Source: Colletotrichum lupini (Eukaryota; Ascomycota; Sordariomycetes; Glomerellales; Glomerellaceae). From it: a stretch of 64,000 nt of DNA. Both the position numbers and the translations under genes were made by a program. The stretch is from assembly GCF_023278565.1 (NCBI RefSeq), contig NC_064681.1, forward strand, positions 2,852,001-2,916,000. Direction: 5' to 3'. The notes below the pieces were generated by a model. The model searched no databases, was not told where the DNA came from, and was given only the letters and a program-made list of their open reading frames with translations. Shown here one piece after another: positions 34,804-44,476 of this stretch (within the stretch, counting starts at the first letter, position 1; every line of letters begins with the position of its first letter).

Positions 34804-37800
34804 TCAACGCTTGAACACACTGCTGAGCTTGCTTCCGCCGACGCTGCTTCCAACACTACTCGACACGCTGCTCATCTTCTCGCTGACCTTTTCGCCGAAT
34901 CCGCCCATCCACTTGGGCACCTTGAGACTCATGCGCACCTGGCCGTCGACAATCATGCTGATGACGTTGAGAACAGCAAACGTGGTAGAGCCGATGGCGC
35001 GGAAGAGAGCCAGAAGCGCCACGGACCAGAGAATGAAGGCAAGATAGTAGTTTTCACCAATGCCGCGTTCGCTATACGCCTCAGACACGGCCATGGCGAG
35101 AATGGCGTTGCAGATAAGCCACAAGAGCACCATGTAGGTACGTACGCTCTTATAGTAGTCTTCCTGCAGCTGCGCCTCGGAGATGGGCGAAGGGGGAACC
35201 TCGACGCGATCACGGAGGTTGCGAAGCGCCTCGTCGTAGCCAGAGTCGATATCAAGCTGCTCAGATGGCATTTCAAGCTCGACACTGTTGCCCTTTCCGA
35301 TAGCGCCACCCAGATCAGTCTTCATAATGTTGTCTCCCTTGGTACCCCAGGTAACGTCGTGCGTGTTGCAGAAGGCGTATACTTGCAGAGTGCAGATGTA
35401 CGCAGGCAGAAGCATGAAGTACTGAGCCGCACTAGTGAACAAGTGCCAGGGATCCAGGTATAAGAAGGACATGACGAAGTACAAGCCGATAGTGGAGAGA
35501 ATCGAGACAATGAAGTTGGTGAAGACGTTTTCGCCCATGTGAATCTCGGGGTTGTCTTTCTCCTTCAGCTGGCGGATGACAATGTAGAAGGTCGCGAACG
35601 TCGTGTAGATCATGATGATACAATACACGACGATACTGAAGAGGTACAGTTTCTTTGCTCCCTGCGGCCGATTACCTAGCGATAGGATGAATTGCGCGCA
35701 GATGAGCAAGACACAAGTGTATCGTAGGACCGTGAAGATGTATTGACCAATGTTGTGACCGAAGGGATCTACCAGGGGATCGCCTAGACCGCCTGCGACG
35801 AAGTAGAAGGTCAGGTAGAAGTTTGCCAGGGAAAAGTAGGTAAAGATAAGCTGCAGGAACTGGTAGATGAATTCGATGTGAAGGAGGATCTTGCGAGTGA
35901 TTGTGTGGTCGGTGTACCAAATCTGCTTGAAGTGAACGAGCGAGTACACGGCAGCGAAGAAGGCACCGTTCAGCCAACGACGTCTCTGCGAGATGAGCTC
36001 TGGAACAGTATCTATGGGATTTGTTAGTAATTACCTTATAGACTTTGGTGGGAATAGATCTCTTACCTGGCACATCGGTTTCACCGTGGCATCCCTTCAC
36101 ATACTTCAAGACCCAACTCTCGCCGCGCTTGGCGACAAGCTCCCAGCAGAGGATACGATCCTCGGCGAGGTACATGTTTGCCGTGAACACGTCTGCATGC
36201 TGACCGTGCAGTGTCTCTCCCTTGAAGTACTGACTGAGAGGACCATGGCCCGTCTCGTCGTTCTGCAGAGCGTGGTATCGGTAGGCACTGAGCGCACCGG
36301 GCAAGACGGTAATGTACCCGAAGATGGATTCAAGAGGCTTGTCAAGAATGTTGGACATCTTGTACTCAAAGTTCTGAGAGGCGACAAGGGGGTTCAGGAG
36401 GTTCACTCCAAACTTGCCCTTCATAGCCTTGATCTCTCCGCAAGCACCGGCAACGTTGGAGTCGTTGTCAAAAGCCTTCCAGAGGTGGTACAGAGATGTA
36501 CCGCCAGGTCTGGTACCAACATCGAGCAAGATGCACACATTGGGGTTGAGGGCCTTGCCAAAAGCGTTGAAGAACCAACGGTGTGAGTTGAGCTTCCTTT
36601 GATTCTTCTCCTTCAGACAGAAGATCAGCTGGCAGGGCACGATACCCTTTTCGGCACCTTTGAACTTGAGATCGGAATCGAGCGAGACTTGTGTAGTGTA
36701 CTCGTAGACGTGGGCCTGCACTGCCTTCTGGTTGACGTAGTTCTTGGCGATGCCGTGCTGGTAGACACCCATTGCCGCCAACGCGTCGAGCGTGCGAGGA
36801 TGAATCTTTTCTCTGCCGTCGGACACGATGCAGACGACAATCTTTTGCCAACCATTATCACCCCATGTGCGCGATTTTGAACGAGCGCAGAAGTGGGAGA
36901 TGTTCTTCATGACGGCGTACATGGTTCTCGTGAAGCCAAACTCGTCCTCGTTGTACATGGTGACACAGATGAACAATTCCGTTTCGCGAGCAGTTTTGCC
37001 AATTGACTGGCGAAGCTTGTATCCGCGTTCGACAAAATCATCTGGGTCGCAGGTGACGGCTGTATATCTCATGTGGGTGAACTCGACCTCATCGCGGCGA
37101 GGCAAGAAACTGTAAAGAATCGTAGGAATTTTGCACTCCAAGACCAGCTCTCCGTTGATAAGCTGGACCTCCTTTCTCGACATCTGCGGTGCGCGAACAC
37201 CTCGGCGCTCTTGCATTCCATCCGGAGCAGGGCCGTAATGCTCTACCTTCTCATTGATGTCGGTCTCTGCATCTTCCTCGCTCAGCGTAACCTGGTCGTG
37301 GGACATGTACGATTCTCTCATCGGCTGGCTCTCACTGATGTCGGTCTCGGGTCCGAATACGTCGTCGTTATCGTGAAGAGGGATCGAAACGGTGGCGTCG
37401 TCAGCAAAGGCAGCAGAGTTGCGGTTCGCACCAGTGGAGAACAACGGCGCAGGCGGAAGCGGGCGTCGGGGGCTACCGCCGTATCTGGAAGATGGAGTTC
37501 CCGGTCTGGGGCTGCCATTGAGGTCTGATGGCTCGTAAATGCCCGAGGCAGGTGGCCTTGTGAAGTCTGATGAGAGGCGCGAAGGGCTGTATGTCCTCGT
37601 TGGTGAATGACGTCCTGACTGGTACTCGTACGGGTAGTCGTCTTGATACTCCTGCTCGTAGGTGCGCTCGTACTCGCGGGCGTAGTCGCGGCCTTGGAAG
37701 GGAACGTAGGTCGAGTCGGGCGGTGGCATGCTCGGGGGGTCTCGAATGGACGCGGAGCGGTCGGACAAGATGGACGACGCATAAGATCGTCTGCTGGATC

Positions 37801-38545
37801 GGGGCCTGTTGTTCTCGTCATGTGAGTTTGTGCTTGTGGTATTGGTAGAATCATCTGACAACGGAGGAACGGAACAACTGGAGGACTGGTGCAGTTGAGT
37901 CTTCCGCAGCGAAGGACCCTCGGGTATAGTGGGGAGACTGTCCCGAAGTTGCGACTCTCTGATGGAGTTGGGCCTGGTCCTCTTCTGCAACTTTACAGTA
38001 GAAGACCGCACCGGTATTCGAGAGGTGCGCTGAGCGTCTGCAAAGTCGACAACGCCCACGCCACTTAAGCGCGGTGTGTAGACGGGTGCTGGGGACAAGG
38101 GTGAAGTTGGATTTCCTTCCTCCTGCTGCCTCAATGCGTCGAGGTGGTCCGGCGTAGAGATCACCGGGTCTGCAGCGTCCGACTTCTTCCTGCGCAGCGA
38201 TAGAGGGCGTGGGAAGAGGCTGGGCGACGACTCGGGTGTCTTGTGAACCTGCCGAAGGCGAGGAATAGAAGATGCGGAAACAGGAGTAGTAGCAGAAGTG
38301 GAAGAAGCATGACGAAATTGTCGCGATGCGCCCTTGGCGCCGCTGACTGGTGTGGAAGTCGATGTCGACTGTTGGGGCGCGGTGGGTGTTACGTACGGTG
38401 CTCTGTCCATGATGGGCTCCTCAACTGAAGTCAGTAATCGAATGGCGGCGGGATTGTTGGAGCGTCCCGTGGGAGTGTCGTCGTCGCGGTCGTCGTAGGG
38501 TGGGAGGCTGTAGTCGGGCGGTCGCGAGGGGGTATTTGGGTCCAT
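34804..38545 (-). CDS. Chitin synthase, division 1 (class I-III, GT2)
   Basis: Two exons (38545-36067 and 36011-34804) are joined by a 55-nt GTAAGA...CATAG intron in phase 1, giving 1,228 residues. It polymerises UDP-GlcNAc into chitin at the plasma membrane. Catalytic motifs are present in order: [52 protein letters not shown] and, just after the intron, [11 protein letters not shown] (Q/RxxRW). At least six C-terminal membrane spans follow, ending in a Ser-rich tail. The first ~430 residues are low-complexity and rich in Ser/Pro/Arg, making the protein longer than the usual 900-1,000 residues of classes I-III. There is no myosin domain, so it is not class V/VII. I cannot settle the class without a tree. 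The start has good context in a long open frame. Confidence 0.93.
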
Positions 38546-39817
38546 GATGAGATGTTGTTTGCGCCGCCGGTTACCGGGACGAAACGGTTAGAGGAATGCT
38601 GTACTGGATTGTTGTTCGAGGGCCGGGTCTCGTAAGGGTGTTCTTTGTTTGCAACGGGCCGGCGCCACGATGGGATTGTGTGGGCGAGGGATCGACGTAG
38701 CTCAGGTCGGCCTCGTGGCGTCAATTCGGGTCCTAGTGAGTGTGTCGATGACTGGAATGAGGGTCCAAGACGTAGGTGTGAGGGTGTAAGTGTCGAAACT
38801 CGACAAAGGGTAGCGCCGTTGGAAATTCTCAATGGGAATCTCAAACGGCAAGGTTGGTGATGGTGGTAGTGGTTATGCTAAAGACTAGCTTTTTGGCAAA
38901 GTGGGATGGATCTCGAGAGATGATATGAGAGGGAGCAATGTGCGAGAGAGCAGTAGCAGCAAGGGAGGTAAAGCATCTGGGCAAAGCTGCGGGAAGGAGG
39001 GTCAAGTGTTGGGGAGGCTGGGGGGAGTCAGAAAAAAACGTGGATGGGCAATCACTCTGCGCCTGTAACCTGCGCCATTCTCTTTCTCACCTCTCGGGTA
39101 CGCAGCACCTTAGCGTCTCTTTCGCTCCCAGCGCATCCGCGAGTGTGTTGAGGGGCAACAGGGCGGATCGGAGACTTCGATCGCGTTGACGGGGCAACGG
39201 GACACGACTGCAGGGGATTCGTGTGGTGTCCCGCCTGCGAAAAGCGGGCCGGCGAGGTACAGCGCAGGGGGGCTGAGCCTGTTCGTGGGACCTCGTAGCG
39301 GTTAGCACCTTCTTAGCGCCCCCGGGGCCCGCTGGCCGTTCCTGAACCTGTCGCCCAAAATGGATTGATTACCTACCTCACCTTAGGTAAGGTACGAAGT
39401 ACCGTGGGTCGTCACTCACCTGCACATGCACCTCATCACTCCGCCAAATCTGTCAACTCTTGCACCCATGGCCACAGCACGATCTTTGCGCCAAACGGTA
39501 ATGGCAATGTAGCAAGGTAGCTTTGACAGGCCCACGGTGGAGGAGGGCTTGGATGATTTGCTTTTGGTATTCAACGGCTATCTTTTCCACATGCGGCTCT
39601 TTCTACGGATACACTCTGGTACCCAACGTCTGAGATATCTATCCCACATGGATGATGTGCAGCTGACCTCTGGGGTAAACAATCACCTACCTACTTCTAT
39701 ATCCACCAAAAGTCTATTCGCTTCTCTTGCCCTCGTTCTCTCAATACTGTTGTCCTGTGGGACCAGCTTGTTCTTCATCATGTGAACTGCCAAGAAAAAA
39801 CATTGGGTCCAGAGGTA
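38546..39817. other. Intergenic region upstream of chitin synthase, 1.3 kb
   Basis: It contains the chitin synthase promoter and the 3' flank of the ABC gene. A CACCTTAGGTAAGGTAC word at about 39,379-39,395 belongs to a short palindromic motif that recurs in other intergenic parts of this window. No gene was seen. Confidence 0.5.
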
Positions 39818-41851
39818 TCACACACCCCAAAGAGCCCTCCACCGCTTCTCATCCGTCCTCAAAGGCCCATCAAACCGCCCAAACCGCGCCGGCAACCCTT
39901 CGTTGGCCTCGGGCAAACAAATCCACTCTCGCACACAATCCGGCACTTCCTCCTTGATATGACTGATACAGATCAACGCTTGCCTCTCACTCAACCCCCT
40001 GACCCGCACTCGGCCCGCCTTGGCTACCTCACTGTCCACAATGCGCTCCCCGCTATACGTCTTCTCTTCTCCTTTAGCGAGGAAGAGCATACACTTGTCT
40101 CTGACAGCATCGTCCATTCCGCTAAATGCCTCGTCGAGCACCACCACGTCGGCATTCTTGATCACCGCGCGCAGGAGCAACGCGATGCGCTGGGCGCTGA
40201 AGGAGAGACCGCCAAAGAGGTAGTTATCCGACCAAGAGAGGTCACCTTCGTCATCCGTGACAGAAGACGATGGAGCCTTTTGATATCCCGGGTTCAACTC
40301 CGGCGTGAACCACCGCAACGTCGCCTCAACCTTTCCACGTGCCTCATCATCCAACACAGGAATACCCTTGAACGTATCCGCCCAGGCATTCTCCAACACC
40401 TGTCGAACAGTCAAGCCGCGGGGCATGTGCTGGTGCACCTCGGGACTCGAGTGCCCTATCCGTGACTGTATATCCCAGAACGTGACAGGCCGCTGCCCAG
40501 ACCCGGGCTCGGGCAGCCTGCTCCGGCCAAACAGCTTGATGGGGAGGGAGTACGTCTGCGGGTGATCGGAGCACAAGAGAGAAACGACGGTCGTCTTGCC
40601 CGACCCGTTCGGCCCAAAGACGCCCCATCGCTCCCCTCGCCGGACAGTCCAGATCAGCCCGTCCTTGGGCCCGGACGGCGTCTCCTGTGACCAGTTGCCC
40701 AGCGCGATCTTGTTCCCGTACCGCACCTGACACCCGTCCATCTCAATCAACGGTTCACCCACAGCCGTCTCCCCAGCAGTCGAGGACGACGCCTCAGCAG
40801 CAGAAGAAGAAGCAGACTCAACAGCATGCGAATCCTTCTCTCCAGCCAAGAAGAGCCCATCCCCCTCCACCCCCCTCGCAGTCAAAACCTTTCCCATCTC
40901 CACAAGCGAATGCACAGGCAACCTCTCATCCTCCTTCAACCCACCCTTCCACACGCCCCTCACATACGTCCTCAGCCCCTCCAACACCTCCTCCTTAGGC
41001 CCCATCGACCCAACCTGACAGTCCCCACGCAAATACACCAAATGCGTAATCCACTCGGGCAACGGATCCTGCGGCCGCGCACTCGACACCAGCCTCGGAC
41101 TCGCCCGCCCCGCGATCCCCTCCAACACGGGGCTCAACCCGGCCACGGTCGGGGGATCGAGCCCCATGAACGGCTCATCCAGCAGCAGCACCTCCGGCGT
41201 GGCCAACAGCGCCCTCGCGATGCGCGCGCGCCGTCCTTGGCCGTTACTCAGGAACGCGACGGGGAGATCCAGCAGCGGCTCCAGCCTCAGGTCCTTCACG
41301 ACCCTCTCCACGAGCTCCGGCGGCATCAGGTTCTCCTCCCCCGGTAAGGTATCGAGCGGATTCAGCTCCGTGTTGCCGATCAAGTAATCCCGCAGCGAGA
41401 AATCCGTATTCTCCCTCCTCGACTCGTACCGCGCGGCGAGGTACGCACTCGTAGTGTGCCCGCCGCCCAACCCGCCGTCACCGTCGAAACCGACATATTG
41501 TATCGCCCTGTTGGCACTCCGCAGGCGTGGCGGGACGGCCTCGGTGGAGAGGTACGGGTACGTTCGCGCCGTGGGCGGGATCGCGAGGTGCTGGCCGCGG
41601 AGGACCTGCAGCAGCGTCGTCTTGCCCGAGAGCGAGGGGCCGACGATGCACCAGTGGTTCTTGTTCTTGTCGGCGGCGGTGGCGGAGGACAGCTCGAGGT
41701 TCAGGTCTGTGAAGAGGGGCGGGTTCGGGTGCGTGGTGTGCGTGTTAGGGTGGCGCCGGTAAAAGGAGCCGTTGGCGATCCTTAGGATCGGGGGAGAACG
41801 ATTCGGTATCCTCATTGTGATTGTACGAGTGTGTATGTGTGCCTGCTTCAA
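39818..41851 (-). CDS. Soluble twin-ATPase ABC protein (ModF/YDR061W-like)
   Basis: An intronless 677-residue protein with two ABC ATPase domains and no membrane span. Domain 1 has Walker A GPSLSGKTT (residues 71-79), signature LSNGQGRRARIARAL and Walker B VLLLDEPF. Domain 2 has Walker A GPNGSGKTT, a weakened signature (LSFSAQRIALLLRA) and Walker B VVVLDEAF. A Ser/Ala-rich linker joins them. This two-domain layout resembles yeast YDR061W and bacterial ModF (molybdate/photorepair protein), whose exact roles are unclear. The first Met is followed by a basic segment (MRIPNRSPPILRIANGSFYRRH from residue 13) that could target mitochondria, but this is not proven. It shares a divergent 545-bp promoter region with UMP1. 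Confidence 0.85.
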   Translation of the reverse strand: MKQAHIHTRTITMRIPNRSPPILRIANGSFYRRHPNTHTTHPNPPLFTDLNLELSSATAADKNKNHWCIVGPSLSGKTTLLQVLRGQHLAIPPTARTYPYLSTEAVPPRLRSANRAIQYVGFDGDGGLGGGHTTSAYLAARYESRRENTDFSLRDYLIGNTELNPLDTLPGEENLMPPELVERVVKDLRLEPLLDLPVAFLSNGQGRRARIARALLATPEVLLLDEPFMGLDPPTVAGLSPVLEGIAGRASPRLVSSARPQDPLPEWITHLVYLRGDCQVGSMGPKEEVLEGLRTYVRGVWKGGLKEDERLPVHSLVEMGKVLTARGVEGDGLFLAGEKDSHAVESASSSAAEASSSTAGETAVGEPLIEMDGCQVRYGNKIALGNWSQETPSGPKDGLIWTVRRGERWGVFGPNGSGKTTVVSLLCSDHPQTYSLPIKLFGRSRLPEPGSGQRPVTFWDIQSRIGHSSPEVHQHMPRGLTVRQVLENAWADTFKGIPVLDDEARGKVEATLRWFTPELNPGYQKAPSSSVTDDEGDLSWSDNYLFGGLSFSAQRIALLLRAVIKNADVVVLDEAFSGMDDAVRDKCMLFLAKGEEKTYSGERIVDSEVAKAGRVRVRGLSERQALICISHIKEEVPDCVREWICLPEANEGLPARFGRFDGPLRTDEKRWRALWGV

Positions 41852-42396
41852 TGGGAGAGATTGAGCGAATCACTGTCTGAGCGAGTGGAATCAACGCCAA
41901 TTAACCACCGTTACCCTTGATATCGCGTCGTTGGGATAGTCGTGGGATGACTTTCACATTGTGACTCTTCCTTCTCCTCGAAAAAAGAAAAATCCGGGGC
42001 AGCTTTCCCCGGACTTTTGGGTACAAGTACGTAAAACCAGCTGCGATCTCGGTGTCGAAACTCGGCCGTCATCGCCCCACCCGTGATGTGGATCCGTGTC
42101 CGGGGAGCGGAAAGAAAATACCGACAGGGATCAGGTACGCTAAGGATTGAGGTTACCGCGTCTGCATTTCAGCCTGGAAGTCACGTGCAGTTCATCTCGC
42201 TGAGGTAATGGCGGGACCGACTGGCACGACTGGGTAGCAGCAGCCAGCAGGCACGCCGGAGAGCTCCAGGCACATCAACGCAGCGCAAGCTCCCATAATC
42301 GTCACCCAGCCCGTTCAGCTCCATCTCAATCAACACGATCCCCCAAACGAAACCTCTCCTCCCAACAACCACAGTCCACCCCGAAGAACATTCAAG
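41852..42396. promoter_or_regulatory. Divergent promoter region between ABC gene and UMP1
   Basis: The two genes start 545 bp apart and point away from each other, so both promoters must lie here. I saw no clear TATA box and no site I could assign to a factor with confidence. Confidence 0.6.
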
Positions 42397-42917
42397 ATGT
42401 CGGTATGTCGTCTCCCACCTCCAATCCACCTTCCCTCCATCACGGAACCCTCTCCCAAACTAACATCATCCCCCTCCAGATGCGAATCGTCCCCGCCGCA
42501 AACCAACCCACAACCTTCGCCGCAGGCGCCAATGCCCCCTCGGCACCGGGCGTCCACGACACCCTCCGCGCCGGCGTAGGCCAGTCCGCCTACGACGCCA
42601 AAGAAAACGTCGCCGCCTCCGCCCACCCTCTCGAGTCCCGCCTCAAGAACTGGGAGGCCACCCAGGAAGGCATGCGCATGGAGACGCTCCGCCGCACCTT
42701 TGGCCTCGCCGAACCCATCCGCCGCCAGATGGAGCTCAAGATTACGCAAAACGGCGAGTGGCGGCCCCTCGCCCTCGGCGGACAAAAGGCCTCCGTCCAC
42801 GAGGAGATCCTCCGCGGCAAGGACTCCAGCGTCACGTGGGAGGACGTCTACTCCGGCGAGGAGAGTGTGGGCATCGTTGGTATGCACGACGAGATGGAGA
42901 GGAAGCTCAAGATTTGA
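42397..42917 (+). CDS. UMP1: Proteasome maturation factor UMP1 (POMP)
   Basis: A two-codon first exon (ATG TCG, 42397-42402) is joined across a 77-nt GTATGT...CCAG intron to 42480-42917, giving 147 residues. The chaperone sits inside half-proteasomes, coordinates beta-subunit maturation and becomes the first substrate. The conserved core HPLESRLKNWEATQ...LRRTFGLAEPIRRQMELKI is clear, as is the preceding disordered N-terminus. The alternative start at 42480 would drop only Met-Ser, so the first exon is likely but not certain. Divergent neighbour: the ABC protein. Confidence 0.92.
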
Positions 42918-43628
42918 GAGTGATAGAGAGAAAGCTTGAGAGATATGACGGGGTTGGAATGACCGAGAGCGGACCTGGGCTCCTGGATCAGAGGGATGCG
43001 ACAGGAGGACCAGGGTTGGAATTGTATTACTACGATATGCGTCATGACCTCAGGACGGCGCGGCAAAGGAAATGTCAAGGCCATAGAAGGAATTCACCGA
43101 AGCGTCCAGGTAGACGGAATAGAATGCGTTCTACTATCCTATGGACAACACCCATAGACGGGGCGTGGAGAAGAATCAACCAGAACAAATACACAAAGCT
43201 ATGATACGCCGTTGTACTCCGAATGTCCCCTTATTGTCTTCGCTCTTTGTAATACGCTCGATGGATGTCGGGGTGGCCTCCATGGAGAGAGACACGCAAG
43301 ACATGAGAAAAAATAAAAGACCCATCGCAACACCGTGACCGAAGGCCTCACCAGACCGACTAGCCCATCCATTCTGGGCACTTCTGGAATTGCATGCATT
43401 GTCGAAACCATGACCCCGGCTAGGCCCCTGCCTCTTTGTATCGTGTACCGTACCATGCAGAGCACTCAAGCCAGATTGACCCAATGGAGTCTTTTCTCAC
43501 CTGCTCTTCTTCCATGCATGTCATTCTCCCCACTAGAAAGGAATGGCTCTTGTTCGGCGGGGGCGAGATGTTAAAGGAAAGGAGTGATGATCGCAGAAGA
43601 AAAGGGCCCAGATCTTGGGACCCCTCGA
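42918..43628. other. Convergent intergenic region, 0.7 kb
   Basis: It is the 3' flank of UMP1 (plus) and of the ubiquitin-fold gene (minus). No gene was seen; the overlapping short frames look like chance. Confidence 0.5.
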
Positions 43629-44476
43629 TCATAAGATAACACAGCATCCACCGCCACCTTCTCGGTTGCGGCCGCCGCCAGAGGTTGACTTATTGCCTCC
43701 CTTAGGTTCTTCTTCCTCAACGATATCGGCTGGCCGGACGGTCATGTGTACAACGTTGGCTGCCTCAGCACTGAAGTGGTATTCTGGAACAAGGTTAGAT
43801 GAATCAAGGGAAACGTAGATATCAGGGAAAACCTACGTTTCAATTGGTCCTTATCGTCCAGCAGCTTTCCGAAATGAATCAAACGTATGCTGCTGGGGCT
43901 CGCAGGCTTGGCATCCCATTCTTCACGCCACTCCCTGAGGATGAGTTCCTTCAAGGTATAAACACTGATGGTGAAGGGGTCCTTCTTTCCGGCCTCGGTC
44001 AATCCAGGAACATTGACGTTTCTCTTTGTCAAGTACTTTTCGTCCAATTTGTAAGGGTGTCTTGCACCAGTAGTGAGCAACAGGGTGATGTTGCAGACTG
44101 GGCCATCTGCTGGAGAGTTGGTGACGGGCTGGACGTCATCGACAGAGGGGCCGATGGCCATGGAGTCATCCTGAGTCTTGGTCGATGGCGACGAAAGCGA
44201 GTCCTTCTCCTTTCCTTTGGTTGACGGCTCGATTGAATCGTCGGCATCGCCCACGGCCGACGTGCTGGCTTCAGGCTGTGTTGATGCCGCAGCGCCGGGT
44301 GTCTTGCTTGATGAAGTAGTCGTCGGCCTCGTTGCGTCTGCTGCGGCGGCGTCGGCTTCCGTCGACGAGGATTGAGGGAGGGTCTTCATTGGAATGGTAT
44401 CCTTTGGCGCCGCCGAAGAGTCCTTGGGTGATTGGCCGACGGTCGTGTTGGCGTCGGCGGGTTTGGTATCGGCCAT
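43629..44476 (-). CDS. Prenylated ubiquitin-fold protein (MUB/UBL3-like)
   Basis: Two exons, 44476-43837 and 43783-43629, are joined by a 53-nt GTAGGT...CCAG intron in phase 1, giving 264 residues. The first ~115 residues are Ser/Thr/Ala-rich and acidic. A ubiquitin-like fold follows (CNITLLLTTGARHPYKLDEKYL, then LKELILREWREEW and IRLIHFGKLLDDKDQL). After the intron come YHFSAEAANVVHMTVRP and a Gly-rich linker ending GGGGCCVIL. The last four residues, CVIL, are a CaaX box; Leu at the end favours geranylgeranylation. UBL fold plus CaaX is the layout of membrane-anchored ubiquitin-fold (MUB/UBL3) proteins, which in animals act in vesicle sorting and in plants recruit E2 enzymes. The fungal role is not established. 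Without the second exon the lipid site would be missed. Confidence 0.85.
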
